NCBI RefSeq assembly: GCF_000695685.1
Contig: NZ_JFFR01000013.1
Location: 186,001 to 250,000 of the forward strand
DNA: 64,000 nt
DNA from: Vibrio fortis
GTDB lineage: Bacteria; Pseudomonadota; Gammaproteobacteria; Enterobacterales; Vibrionaceae
Direction: 5' to 3'
Part shown: positions 1 to 8,096 of the stretch, one piece after another
Numbering within the stretch: position 1 is the stretch's first letter
How the letters are laid out: the number at the start of each line of letters is the position of its first letter
The notes under the pieces: generated by a model
Databases searched by the model: none
Seen by the model: only the letters and a program-made list of their open reading frames with translations
What the model was told of the DNA's origin: nothing
Translations under genes and position numbers: made by a program

Positions 1-151
1 ACTTCTACATTAATTACAAACTGTGCTTAGTATACAGCAAGTCCATACTGCACGCTTTTTCAATATTACCTATTAGTTATGAAAGCAACCAATCGAAGGC
101 CTTTTCACGCTAATAGTAAAAATCTTAAACCTACGCGTAACCAATACAGAC

Positions 152-736
152 TTAAAAGTGCGCCATAATATGAGTTTCAAAGCGTTCGAAGTCACGTTCA
201 ATATCCGCATTTTTCATTACATCGAAACAAGAAAAAGTTGGAAGAGAAGTCATGCCAAAGAAACGAAAGTTTGCATGCATGTGGAACATAAGATCATCAA
301 CACCTTTACCTTGGAATAAATATTCGTTGTCATCATCAAACGATTCTTCAGGAGCATTGAATGTCAGTGATAGCATGTACTTTATTCCAGTTTGAGTACC
401 ACCTGTACCATAATTTTTCTTAGGATCGCTTTCACTACGACCATCGAATGCACAAAGAGAGCCCCCCATACCTGCAGTAAATACATCATCCATATACTTT
501 TTAAATGACCATGGTACAGACATCCAATTGACAGGAGATTGGATAATCACTCTGTCGGCCCATGCAAAATGTCCAAGCTGTTCCTCAACATCAATCTCAT
601 CTTGCATAGAAACCGTGCGAACCTCATAGCCTTTACTCTGTAAAAGTGTTTGAGCTTTATCAACTAGACTCGCATTCAAACGACCTGGAGAATAAGGAGA
701 AACTTCGTGTGCGTTAATAATCAGTACATTAGTCAT
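152..736 (-). CDS. mdaB: MdaB-type NAD(P)H:quinone oxidoreductase (flavodoxin fold)
   Basis: A 194-residue protein that follows E. coli MdaB along its whole length: N-terminal strand with NVLIINAH, the [18 protein letters not shown] segment around residues 59-78, KKYMDDVF, the [19 protein letters not shown] region and a C-terminal LPTF block. MdaB-family enzymes use FAD to reduce quinones by two electrons with NADPH and protect against redox cycling in the cytoplasm. Two in-frame ATGs lie 6 bp apart. I chose the inner one at 736 because AAAGG at 745-749 then sits 8 nt upstream, against 2 nt for the outer ATG at 742. It is transcribed leftward, away from the replication origin. Family assignment is strong; the physiological substrate is inferred. 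Confidence 0.88.
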   Translation of the reverse strand: MTNVLIINAHEVSPYSPGRLNASLVDKAQTLLQSKGYEVRTVSMQDEIDVEEQLGHFAWADRVIIQSPVNWMSVPWSFKKYMDDVFTAGMGGSLCAFDGRSESDPKKNYGTGGTQTGIKYMLSLTFNAPEESFDDDNEYLFQGKGVDDLMFHMHANFRFFGMTSLPTFSCFDVMKNADIERDFERFETHIMAHF

Positions 737-799
737 TTTCATTACCTTTAACTATCGTAAATAAAATAGGAGAGGGGAGTTCCCATCCGATAGTGGTTT

Positions 800-827
800 A
801 TTATGGTAACCTGAAAACAACTTTCAA
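800..827 (-). promoter_or_regulatory. putative promoter of mdaB
   Basis: On the minus strand TTGAAA (822-827) and CATAAT (800-805) are separated by 16 nt, about 60 nt upstream of the mdaB start. This is a near-consensus sigma-70 pair judged by eye only. Confidence 0.4.
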
Positions 828-940
828 TTAGTATACTTTTAGTAACCTAGTTAAATATCTAACAAATCATTGATAAATCAGGAAAAAATTATTTTTCTGA
901 TCATTAGTCATTCAATCAAATATGGTTACATTGCTCGAAA

Positions 941-967
941 CAGTGTCAATGTTCACTTTGAACACTG
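941..967. repeat. imperfect palindrome, TGTTCA-ctt-TGAACA core
   Basis: TGTTCA (950-955) and TGAACA (959-964) form a perfect dyad with 3-nt centre, extended by CAGTG/CACTG at the outer edges. Its left half GTCAATGTTCA is shared with the perfect palindrome at 1219-1243, so the two look like operators for one protein, in the leader region of the replication genes. Confidence 0.5.
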
Positions 968-1015
968 AATTTAATAACAATGAGGATACTACGAATAATA
1001 CGAGATAGTTAAAAT

Positions 1016-1028
1016 GTTACGTCGTAAC
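1016..1028. repeat. short palindrome GTTACG-t-CGTAAC
   Basis: A perfect 6-bp dyad with one central base in the AT-rich origin-upstream region. It is a possible protein-binding site; no partner is known. Confidence 0.3.
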
Positions 1029-1218
1029 GCACTGGTGAGGTTTGATGATAAAAATAAACTACTTACTGAAAAAACGATCTCAATTTATATGATCACTAAT
1101 AGGAAAGAACAAAACTAATCGTTCCTTAGGTGGATTATTAATGAAAGCAATTAACTAAAACTCTTTAGAAACATCTATATTATGATCTTTATACTGAACA
1201 CAATATCATCAATAATCG

Positions 1219-1243
1219 GTCAATGTTCAGCCTGAACATTGAC
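1219..1243. repeat. perfect 25-bp palindrome upstream of origin
   Basis: GTCAATGTTCAG and CTGAACATTGAC are exact reverse complements around a single C. The half-site recurs at 945-955. Such sites in plasmid maintenance regions are usually bound by a dimeric regulator or partition protein; which one is unknown. Confidence 0.55.
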
Positions 1244-1422
1244 AAAAAATTAACATACCAAAGTACTTACTACTTGAGTTACTTATGATCAATTGGTAAC
1301 AGTGTAACGAATATGATTTTGATCTTAACTTTACGATCGAAACATCATGAAGGTTCTACAATACCTTCTTCTAATCATATCAACTTCGTTAAATGTTTAT
1401 ATCTAAGAGGCAAGGGATAATG

Positions 1423-1434
1423 ACATTTAACGAT
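1423..1434 (+). repeat. iteron-like element with inverted partner
   Basis: ACATTTAACGAT at 1423-1434 differs by one base from the iteron consensus. The reverse complement of its first ten bases (CGTTAAATGT) is at 1387-1396, so the two form an inverted pair that overlaps the start of the small ORF at 1420. Inverted iteron halves like this commonly serve as Rep-dimer operators. Confidence 0.4.
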
Positions 1435-1629
1435 CTTAAATTTTTAACTCCATTTAGTTTATTGAAACAAAAATTCAACCAATCGCTTAAAGCTTAAATA
1501 ACAAGCAAAAAGAGCGTTAAACAACTGAAGTTTGTCGATAAACTCAACAGCTCATTGCAAAACTCTCTTGAGTTTTGTGATGAGATTTTGAGTCACCGAC
1601 AGAACCTAAGTGAAGTTGGTAATTTTTTA

Positions 1630-1655
1630 AAACTAGATCCTAAAGGTTCTAGTTT
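1630..1655. terminator. stem-loop upstream of iterons
   Basis: AAACTAGATCC and GGTTCTAGTTT pair with one mismatch around TAAA. No long T-run follows on the plus strand. On the minus strand the stem is followed by AAAAAATTACC, so it is a weak terminator at best. It overlaps the end of the open frame at 1420-1665. Confidence 0.3.
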
Positions 1656-1679
1656 CTTAGTATAACGCTTTAAGTAACG

Positions 1680-2032
1680 ACATTTACCGATTAAACGTAG
1701 ATATTAACCGATTAGATATAAATATTTACCGATTATCTAATGACATTAGACGATTTCGTATATAAACATTTGCCGATCTAGATTGTTTTAATATCAACAT
1801 TAACCGATCACCTATGGAGTAAGATCTTAATTTGTTGAAGCTCAATGATCTTCAGGCGATCCAAGCACACAAAGTAACCACAATACGTCTCATAAGGGAA
1901 GAGATCGGTAAATGAAGATCAACCTATAAGAACTAAACATTTACCGAATCAACTAAACATCTACCGATGTTTATAGGGGGTTATTGTGATCTACTATCAA
2001 TATTTACCGATCTAGTATAGATATTTACCGAA
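1680..2032 (+). repeat. iteron array of a plasmid-type replication origin
   Basis: Eleven copies or close variants of ACATTTACCGAT. Six direct copies start at 1680, 1701, 1722, 1743, 1766 and 1797. One inverted copy is at 1904-1914. Four further direct copies start at 1937, 1957, 2000 and 2021. Most neighbours are 20-23 bp apart, about two helical turns, the phasing typical of Rep-binding iterons. GATC sites are dense here (about twelve between 1632 and 2094), and three iterons run directly into GATC. The adjacent downstream gene encodes a Rep protein. This is the origin by position and architecture; replication activity is inferred. Confidence 0.9.
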
Positions 2033-2093
2033 GTTAATGAGTTAATCGAAGATCTCTGTTAGACTGATAAAATCGTATCCATAGGTAATGATC

Positions 2094-3113
2094 ATGACTT
2101 CATCATCCAGCTTAACCGTTATTAATGAAGAAGATCGAAAGAATCGATTCATCTCATCCATTTTGTTTTCTAGAGCAACGATTTTTCATCCCGCATCTCG
2201 GTTAACGTCAACTATGCAGTCCAAGTTGGTTGAGATTGCGCAAAATGGTGGTACGGATCTTAACTATCCATTAGAAAGTGTGAACATCAATAGCTACGGT
2301 AAAAATTTTAGAGTTGATCTTCATGTTGACTATTTGCTGCAACCTCACCGCGATATCTTAGAAACAATGTTGGCTTACGCACAAACGATCCAACTGGATG
2401 ACTCTTCTTATGAAGCTGGTGCACGACTGACTTGGTCACAGGTATATCAAACAATTACCGATGGCGATGTTTCGGATACACAAGAGGATGGCTTTGATTC
2501 ATTTATTGATCGAGATGCAACCGTTCTATCGATGAGTATGTATGAATTGGCTACGCGAATGGGCATGGCAACGACACGAGCTAACTACGATCAAATTGAG
2601 CGCAGAATCACTCAATTGGCAACTGCACATCTAGTGATCAACGAACTCGATGATGATCAAAATGTCGTCGGTAAAAAACCACTAGAGTTTGTACAAGATT
2701 ACCGATTCTATTGTGATCGTAGTAAATTCAAAACTGGTCGTAAGACAACCAAGAACTTAACCAATCATGTATTTTTGGTTCCTGATATGCGTCTGCTGCA
2801 GGCCATTCGTGATCACGGTTACTATTACCGACTCGAACAACACAAAATGACGAACTACAGCAAGCCGTCAGTACGCTCATTTTTGAAATACATAACCACA
2901 CATAAAGCTGAGTTTCTGCATAACAAGAAGTTTGAGTGGGCGCTTGATAGCTATATTCAGTCTATCGCTTCGAAAGTCAGCCACAGCTTCCGTAGTGATC
3001 TTAGAAAAGATCTTTTAGCAAATGCAGTACAAATTGAAAAAGACTTCAGTCTACAATTCCGAGATGTCGGAAATGGTATTCAAATTTTCTATATCGGAGA
3101 AAGTGAATCATGA
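2094..3113 (+). CDS. iteron-binding replication initiator (Rep, winged-helix type)
   Basis: A 339-residue protein immediately downstream of the iteron array. An early FHPASRL motif (about residues 33-39) and the segment MYELATRMGMATTRANYDQIERRITQLAT (in two parts, about residues 153-182) look like the TrfA/Rep-type winged-helix initiator fold, in which a helix-turn-helix is followed by a long recognition region. The Rep should bind the iterons, open the AT-rich origin and recruit helicase. ATG at 2094 is preferred over ATG at 2088 because the AGG at 2083-2085 is then 8 nt away. The gene overlaps the next one by 4 nt (ATGA), so the two are translationally coupled. The exact Rep family is not certain; it is not RctB of vibrio chromosome 2. 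Confidence 0.8.
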   Translation: MTSSSSLTVINEEDRKNRFISSILFSRATIFHPASRLTSTMQSKLVEIAQNGGTDLNYPLESVNINSYGKNFRVDLHVDYLLQPHRDILETMLAYAQTIQLDDSSYEAGARLTWSQVYQTITDGDVSDTQEDGFDSFIDRDATVLSMSMYELATRMGMATTRANYDQIERRITQLATAHLVINELDDDQNVVGKKPLEFVQDYRFYCDRSKFKTGRKTTKNLTNHVFLVPDMRLLQAIRDHGYYYRLEQHKMTNYSKPSVRSFLKYITTHKAEFLHNKKFEWALDSYIQSIASKVSHSFRSDLRKDLLANAVQIEKDFSLQFRDVGNGIQIFYIGESES

Positions 3114-4027
3114 TAACTCAGTCTCTTGATACGCTGATGTCGTCACGTGCAAGTCAAGAAATGAGCTTTAGCTTAAAAGGTTTACTTAAAGGTCATGTTG
3201 GGATGTTGATAGCAGCTCCTAATGTCGGTAAGTCTCACTTAGCACTGTGTATCGCTATGGAACATGCTTCTTCGATGACGCTATTGGGTATGAGTGCAGC
3301 TGATAGGCCCGCCAAAACACTGGTCTTGAGCTCGGAGGATGGGGCGGGTGTTATTCAAACCAGAATGAAAGATAAGCTAGCTAGTTGTACTCCTACAATT
3401 CGCTCTGAACTGAAGAACAACTTGCACTTCATGACCGATATTGAGCCTATCGTCATACCACCTGATTGCTCACACCAAGAACAATTAGAGCATCAACAAT
3501 ACTTGGCTCAACTTAAAGAAACATTCGCTCAATTTGACCTAGTGATCATCGATACCGTAACTGAAGCAATCGGGCGATGTGAGGAAGTGAAGCACGACAG
3601 ATTGATTAAGAATGTGTTTCAGGCGCTAGCCAATGACTCAGGTGCAAGCCTATTACTAGTTCACCACGTGAACAAAGATGAAATTCGTGGCAATCAAGAG
3701 ATAACCATGGCGTCTGGAGCAGGGCTTACATCGGTAATGCGTTTGACCAAGTGTTTATTTACTTTGAAACGCAGCAAAGACTTAATGTCGATTAAGTACC
3801 TGAAAAGTAATTATCTACCAGAAAACGAGAATCAAGAGTTTGCGGTTGAGGTTCGCCAAAGCCTAACTATAAACCCTGAGTTGTATAATCCAAAAGCGCG
3901 CGCGAGCAGCAAAGGTGTTAGGACGACGACTCGAATTAAAGCCGCGCCAAAATCTATTACACTGTCCGGGACCATCCCCGAGCAGGAAGAGATCGAAGAG
4001 CGCAAGAACTTGCGTGATGTTCTCTAG
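3110..4027 (+). CDS. RepA-like hexameric replicative helicase / RecA-fold ATPase
   Basis: A 305-residue RecA-like ATPase. Walker A is APNVGKS at residues 36-42. The Walker B strand FDLVIIDT carries Asp148, and a VHHVNK sensor segment follows at about 184-189. The last 50 residues are basic and low in structure. This order matches the RSF1010 RepA / AAA_25 group, ring helicases that plasmids encode beside their initiator. The start overlaps the Rep stop codon, so the two are made together. It would unwind the origin after Rep binding, which may reduce dependence on the host DnaB. The enzymatic class is well supported; hexamer formation is by analogy. Confidence 0.82.
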   Translation: MITQSLDTLMSSRASQEMSFSLKGLLKGHVGMLIAAPNVGKSHLALCIAMEHASSMTLLGMSAADRPAKTLVLSSEDGAGVIQTRMKDKLASCTPTIRSELKNNLHFMTDIEPIVIPPDCSHQEQLEHQQYLAQLKETFAQFDLVIIDTVTEAIGRCEEVKHDRLIKNVFQALANDSGASLLLVHHVNKDEIRGNQEITMASGAGLTSVMRLTKCLFTLKRSKDLMSIKYLKSNYLPENENQEFAVEVRQSLTINPELYNPKARASSKGVRTTTRIKAAPKSITLSGTIPEQEEIEERKNLRDVL

Positions 4028-4057
4028 TCATTCTCTAGTGTTAAGACCTTTCTATGA

Positions 4058-4084
4058 GCAGCTCAAATAAGAGCTGCTTTTTTG
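4058..4084 (+). terminator. rho-independent terminator of the rep operon
   Basis: AGCAGCTC and GAGCTGCT form a perfect 8-bp stem with loop AAATAA, followed by six T residues, 31 nt after the helicase stop codon. Confidence 0.85.
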
Positions 4085-4095
4085 TATGGGCACGT

Positions 4096-4126
4096 TTGAC
4101 CTGTCTACAGGTTTCAGGTTTAGACT
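4096..4126 (+). promoter_or_regulatory. MerR-type promoter with 19-bp spacer
   Basis: TTGACC (4096-4101) and TAGACT (4121-4126) are separated by 19 bp, the over-long spacing typical of promoters activated by MerR-family proteins. A perfect dyad ACCTGT-ct-ACAGGT lies at 4099-4112. A MerR-family gene is the second gene of this operon, so autogenous control is likely. Confidence 0.6.
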
Positions 4127-4161
4127 CCACGCCTTAATTCAATAAGTCGAAGTGGAGTCTA
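4121..4161 (+). promoter_or_regulatory. long-range hairpin covering the RBS of the EamA gene
   Basis: TAGACTCCAC (4121-4130) and GTGGAGTCTA (4152-4161) are perfect reverse complements around a 21-nt loop. In RNA the right arm would contain the GGAG ribosome-binding site and the first base of the ATG, so folding would block initiation. The right arm overlaps the start codon directly. Confidence 0.45.
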
Positions 4162-5105
4162 TGAAGGTATATCAAAGATTATCGAGCAAACAAGCTGTAT
4201 TGAGTCAGTGGTTTCAATCGCTGCCAATGACCGCAAAAGGTATCTTTCTTGCTCTTTTTTCAACGGCGCTCTTCACATTAGTTGCGGCGTTGGTTCGCCA
4301 ATTAAGCGATAGTTATGATGCTTTTCAAATCCTATTCTTCCGACAGCTCGTTTTTGTGCTTCTACTTGTCCCTGCAATGCGCAACAACATGAAAGTACTG
4401 TTAAAGCCGAATAAGGTTAGGCTTCACATTCTTCGCATCCTTGGAGCGTTTGCAGCGCTGTATTTGGGGTTTGTCACTGTCAGTAATATCGCTTTCGCAG
4501 ACGCGACGGCTCTTGGGTTTTTACAAGTCATTTTTGTCGCGCTTATTGCTCGTTTAGCTTTGAAAGAAGAAGTAACGATGCGTCGCTGTCTTACCATCAC
4601 CTTAGGTTTTACTGGTGTGATGTTGGTGGTACAACCGTCGTTTTTTGGAAATGAGTTCGTTTATGTTGTGACAGGTGTGTCGGCAGCGTTTGGAGCGGCT
4701 ATTGCTGTCATCTGTGTTCGTGCGGTTGCACAGACTGAACCGAAAATAACGTTATTAGCCTATCAAGCGGTCTGTGTCGGCTTGATTGCACTGATTCCGG
4801 CAATTCATCAATGGCAAACGCCGACTATTGAGGATCTACTATGGCTTCTCTCAATCGGTGTGATTTCTTCTATTGCTCAATACGTTGGGATCTCGGCTTA
4901 CAAATGGGCGGAGGCAAACATTATTGCTAATGTGGAATATGTGAAGATCATTTACTCTGTACTGATAGGGTGGATGCTTTTTTCGGAGCTTCCTAACATG
5001 TGGGCTTTCGTGGGCGTGCTAACCATTCTAGCGAGCGCAATCATCCCCATGGTTTGGTCATATTTCGAGTCAAAAAAGGAGTCATACGTTGATGCTGAGT
5101 ATTAA
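4161..5105 (+). CDS. EamA/DMT-family transporter
   Basis: A 314-residue inner-membrane protein with about ten hydrophobic segments in two repeated halves (the EamA duplication), for example around residues 27-47 and 121-138. Members export small metabolites or drugs; the substrate here is unknown. ATG at 4161 is used with GGAG just upstream; a GTG at 4152 would add three residues but has no RBS. The next gene, a MerR regulator, overlaps its 3' end by 14 nt, and the promoter has the 19-bp spacer of MerR-controlled genes. Together they suggest an efflux pump induced by its own ligand. Confidence 0.85.
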   Translation: MKVYQRLSSKQAVLSQWFQSLPMTAKGIFLALFSTALFTLVAALVRQLSDSYDAFQILFFRQLVFVLLLVPAMRNNMKVLLKPNKVRLHILRILGAFAALYLGFVTVSNIAFADATALGFLQVIFVALIARLALKEEVTMRRCLTITLGFTGVMLVVQPSFFGNEFVYVVTGVSAAFGAAIAVICVRAVAQTEPKITLLAYQAVCVGLIALIPAIHQWQTPTIEDLLWLLSIGVISSIAQYVGISAYKWAEANIIANVEYVKIIYSVLIGWMLFSELPNMWAFVGVLTILASAIIPMVWSYFESKKESYVDAEY

Positions 5106-5616
5106 GCAATTCTGCGAGAGAATGAAGGTATCTCGTTCAACGGTTCTTTACTATGAAAGACAGGGGCTTTTGAAACCCTCATCGAGATCGTCAAGTGGCT
5201 ATCGCCAATACAATCAAAAGGACGTTGAGCGCTTCTCTGCCATCTTAGCGTATCGTTCTTATGGTATCCCAGTATCGAAAATTGAGTATCTAATGATCGA
5301 TGCTGAAGGGAAAGAACGAGATATGGCGTTAAGGCAACAGTTCGCCGCACTCGATAGAGAAATACAGAAGCTACGTCAGCAACAGCACTCTATTCTTGCT
5401 CTGCTACAAGAGCCTGAGGGCCTAGAGCAAGGGTTAATGACCAAGGAGCGCTGGGTGGAAATCCTCAGGCAGTCGGGAATGGATGACCAAGACATGTATA
5501 ACTGGCACAAACGATTTGAACAGATGGAGCCGCTTGGTCATTTGAAGTTTCTTCAGTCACTCAACATTGATGAGAGTGAAATCGAGGCGATCAGAACCTG
5601 GTCACGCGAGCCTTAA
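5092..5616 (+). CDS. MerR-family transcriptional regulator
   Basis: A 174-residue protein with an N-terminal MerR winged helix (LSIKQFCERMKVSRSTVLYY, then GLLKP and GYRQY). A coiled-coil dimerisation helix follows at about residues 75-105 (REIQKLRQQQHSILALLQE). The C-terminal domain of about 60 residues is acidic and carries the segment MDDQDMYNWHKRFEQME. It lacks the conserved cysteines of metal-sensing MerR proteins, so it probably senses an organic compound. AAGGAG precedes the ATG at 5092. The start lies inside the end of the EamA gene. It probably controls the promoter at 4096-4126. Confidence 0.85.
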   Translation: MLSIKQFCERMKVSRSTVLYYERQGLLKPSSRSSSGYRQYNQKDVERFSAILAYRSYGIPVSKIEYLMIDAEGKERDMALRQQFAALDREIQKLRQQQHSILALLQEPEGLEQGLMTKERWVEILRQSGMDDQDMYNWHKRFEQMEPLGHLKFLQSLNIDESEIEAIRTWSREP

Positions 5617-5637
5617 AATAAGACTTCGAATAGTCGT

Positions 5638-6537
5638 TTACTTCAATAAACGTTTTATCAACAAAGGCTGCAAGTAGATTGGTAGCTGCAGAGCGCCAAC
5701 AAGAGGCAAGAACAGCGGTCCAAGGTAAGCCCCTGCTATGGTGTAGGTAAGGAGCACATTGCGGTTCCCCGACGTGATAGCGGCAATCATCGCGCCATCG
5801 CGATCGGTAAATTTGAATATGAGGTAAGCGGCTACGAAAAAGCTCAAGCACAAAACAAAAGCCAGCATGAAAAGGTGTAACGCGTGCTCTGGGTTTGAAT
5901 CCCACAATTGACGAAAGTCGCCCATTAATCCGAGCGGGAAAAGAAACACCAGCATTATGTTGTACTTAGCCAGCTCAGCATGCACTTTTTTGATCTTGGA
6001 GAGATCGACGAAGGCATGGATCACGAAGGAGAGTGCAATAGGGCCGACGATATAAACGATCAACTTGATTAGGTAGGCCTGCATGTCCAACTCAAAGTGA
6101 TCGTTGTAAGCCCACCACAGCGTTGCGTAGAGAGCGACAGGCTTCAAGAGCGTGGATGTGATGGTGTATGTCATGGCTGAAAAGTAATCTAAGCCAATTG
6201 AGCGTACGATCGCGGGAGTGGCAAACAGTGAGCCAGTAGCCGCAACCCCTAACATGGCTAAGGCGTGGTCCTGATTTAAGCCGAACATCATTATCACAGC
6301 GCCGCAGAGCGCGATCATGCCGAAGGTATGTATTACCGCATAGAGCCAGCCTTTCGGGCGAACTAAGGATTTGAGTAGTGCTTTTTGGTCGAGTCCGACC
6401 AAGGTGAAGAACATTAAAAAGAACAAGACAAACGGCAATATCTTAAACACATGCATTGAGATGCCAGGAACAAGAAATCCTAGAAAGCAGAATGCGATGA
6501 GTAACCATGGGGCTTTGCTTGATATGTAATTGAGCAT
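5638..6537 (-). CDS. BASS/SBF-like integral membrane transporter
   Basis: A 299-residue protein made almost entirely of hydrophobic helices (about nine or ten). The layout resembles the bile acid:sodium symporter superfamily: an N-terminal VPGISMHVF turn, a GVAATGSLFATPAIVRS crossover at about residues 97-113 and a GNRNVLLTYTIAG segment near the C terminus at about 257-269, where BASS proteins have a second polar crossover. Such carriers take up organic anions with sodium. Its gene is 40 nt downstream of galR on the same strand, so the two may be co-transcribed. It converges with the MerR gene. Substrate unknown; the family call is moderate. Confidence 0.6.
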   Translation of the reverse strand: MLNYISSKAPWLLIAFCFLGFLVPGISMHVFKILPFVLFFLMFFTLVGLDQKALLKSLVRPKGWLYAVIHTFGMIALCGAVIMMFGLNQDHALAMLGVAATGSLFATPAIVRSIGLDYFSAMTYTITSTLLKPVALYATLWWAYNDHFELDMQAYLIKLIVYIVGPIALSFVIHAFVDLSKIKKVHAELAKYNIMLVFLFPLGLMGDFRQLWDSNPEHALHLFMLAFVLCLSFFVAAYLIFKFTDRDGAMIAAITSGNRNVLLTYTIAGAYLGPLFLPLVGALQLPIYLQPLLIKRLLK

Positions 6538-6577
6538 ATTACCGTTTTAAGGGAGGGGAGACCGCCTCCTTAATCCT

Positions 6578-7582
6578 TTATTTGGCTGTACTAACAGAAG
6601 AGCGTTTTACCAGTATTGGCATAAACAGCTTGTGTTCTTTCAGTTGCGTTTGTTCTTTATTTGCGAGCTGCAAAGACAATTTCACTGCTTCGTCTGCCAT
6701 GACTTGAATTGGGTAACGAATGGTGGTTAAACGCGGGTAGATATAGCGCGCAATATGGCCATCATCGAAACCTATCACTGACATATCTTCAGGGATACGA
6801 ACCCCGTTTTCTTGAAGTAGTGTCATGCATCCTGCTGCCATTGAATCGTTATAAGTCGCGACTGCTGTGATCGGTGTATTTCTCGCCATCAAATCGACCA
6901 TGGCTTGTTCACCACCGGTTTCATCAGGTTCACCGTATTGGATGTACTCGTCACGGGGTTCAATACCATTATTACGTAGAGCGTCGAGATAGCCTTCGCG
7001 ACGGTCACGTGCGTCATCAATGTCGTGACTAGAACACAGGTAGCCAATGTGCTTGTGACCATTACGGATAAGGTGCTCGGTGGCGATGTAAGAACCTTGT
7101 CGATTATCCAGAGCAATGCAGCGCGGGGCGATATCGTCAACGACACGGTTGATAACCACCATTCCAGGTATCTCATCTGCAAGTTTGGTGAGCTCTGCAT
7201 CCGACATACCTTTGCTGTGTACCACTAACGATTCACATCGGCTATTGATCAGTAGGTTGATGGCATTGCGCTCTTTAGTGGCATCATGGTAACCACTGCC
7301 CACCAGCAGCTGCTTTTCTTGCTCACTCGCAATGGTATCTATGGCCTTGATCATAGAGCCAAAAAACGGTGCAGACATATCATTGACTAACACACCTATA
7401 GCGTTAGAAGACTTACTTACGAGTGCACGCGCATTGGCATTTGGGCGATAGCCCAGCTTTTCCATCGCATTTTTCACAGCAACAATCGCTGCTTCGCTGG
7501 TGTGGGGGGCATTGTTGAGCACTCGAGAAGTGGTAGCGATCGATACGCCAGCCTCTCTTGCGACATCTTTTATGGTGGCCAT
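6578..7582 (-). CDS. galR: GalR, LacI-family galactose repressor
   Basis: A 334-residue protein that matches E. coli GalR closely: MATIKDVAREAGVS headpiece with helix-turn-helix, hinge helix NANARALVS, then the periplasmic-binding-like core with GVLVNDMSAPFFGSM, CIALDNRQGSYIATEHLI, GYLCSSHDIDDARDR, GEPDETGGEQAM and AVATYNDSMAAGCM. GalR binds TGGAAACGTTTCCA-type operators and releases on galactose. Three such or similar sites lie in the window at the lamB-like/GH36 intergenic region, and one more lies before melB. They are 10-13 kb away from galR. No galETKM operon is present in this window. Confidence 0.92.
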   Translation of the reverse strand: MATIKDVAREAGVSIATTSRVLNNAPHTSEAAIVAVKNAMEKLGYRPNANARALVSKSSNAIGVLVNDMSAPFFGSMIKAIDTIASEQEKQLLVGSGYHDATKERNAINLLINSRCESLVVHSKGMSDAELTKLADEIPGMVVINRVVDDIAPRCIALDNRQGSYIATEHLIRNGHKHIGYLCSSHDIDDARDRREGYLDALRNNGIEPRDEYIQYGEPDETGGEQAMVDLMARNTPITAVATYNDSMAAGCMTLLQENGVRIPEDMSVIGFDDGHIARYIYPRLTTIRYPIQVMADEAVKLSLQLANKEQTQLKEHKLFMPILVKRSSVSTAK

Positions 7583-7685
7583 AGGGGACTCAGAACTAGA
7601 AATTTTGAGCTATTTAACAATGTGTGGCGAATGAACTCAAACAGTTAAGTAATAATTGTCGTTATACATCATGAATTTGAATGAA

Positions 7686-7709
7686 AAGCATGCCCATTTG
7701 AGCATGCTT
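7686..7709 (-). terminator. terminator of the small gene at 7759-7947
   Basis: AAGCATGC and GCATGCTT pair perfectly across an 8-nt loop. On the minus strand four T residues follow. It lies just downstream of the 62-codon gene and upstream of galR. Confidence 0.6.
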
Positions 7710-7758
7710 GATGATCAACTTAGGTTCTTAACGAGCATCTAGTGAATCGAAGAGTGAA

Positions 7759-7947
7759 CTATCGAACAGTAAGTGATTGCTTACTTCCTTTCTGAAGTAG
7801 ATCTGCTTTCATCTCATTTAACGACTGGTAGCCGTAGTAGTACCAAAGCTTTTTGTTGGTGAGGCGATAGTTATATAGAACCTCTCGCATCCACTCTCTT
7901 CTTGTATCGCTTAATAGTTGGTTTAGTTGCAATCTTAGCTGCTTCAT
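7759..7947 (-). CDS. small basic protein of unknown function, 62 aa
   Basis: The ATG at 7947 has a strong Shine-Dalgarno sequence (GGGAGG, 4 nt spacer) and a terminator just after the stop, so it is a real transcription unit. The product is basic, predicted helical and aromatic in the middle (RLTNKKLWYYYGYQSLNEM), with two Leu/Arg-rich N-terminal helices. I do not recognise the family. It lacks membrane segments and cysteines. It lies between galR and a divergent AraC gene. A role as a small regulator or adaptor is possible, but nothing in the sequence shows it. Confidence 0.6.
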   Translation of the reverse strand: MKQLRLQLNQLLSDTRREWMREVLYNYRLTNKKLWYYYGYQSLNEMKADLLQKGSKQSLTVR

Positions 7948-8096
7948 GGTGCCTCCCATGTGTGGTCTCTTTGCGTTTCAGTCTAAGTTCACAACCAAAG
8001 GGCCGGTAATCGTATATGTTTATCTTTAAGTACATTTCGATTATTTCTTGCTAAAATTTATACATTTTTGAATCTATAAGTACAAAGTGTTCGGAC

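Larger units (their letters stand above)
1420..1665 (+). pseudogene. interrupted small ORF before the iterons (25 codons, TAA, then 55 in-frame codons)
   Basis: An ATG at 1420 follows a good Shine-Dalgarno sequence (AGAGGCAAGGGATA). It opens a 25-codon ORF ending at TAA 1495-1497. The same reading frame then stays open for another 55 codons up to TAA 1663-1665, giving a hydrophilic, helix-prone peptide (segment LKFVDKLNSSLQNSLEFCDE). The simplest reading is an 80-residue gene broken by one nonsense mutation. A 25-residue leader peptide is the alternative. It lies between the palindromes and the iteron array, where plasmids often encode a copy-control protein. I recognise no family. Confidence 0.45.

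Noticed and set aside
2094-3113. RctB, the chromosome 2 initiator of vibrios
   Set aside because: The length (339 against about 650 residues) and motifs do not fit RctB; the iterons also differ from the RctB 12-mers.
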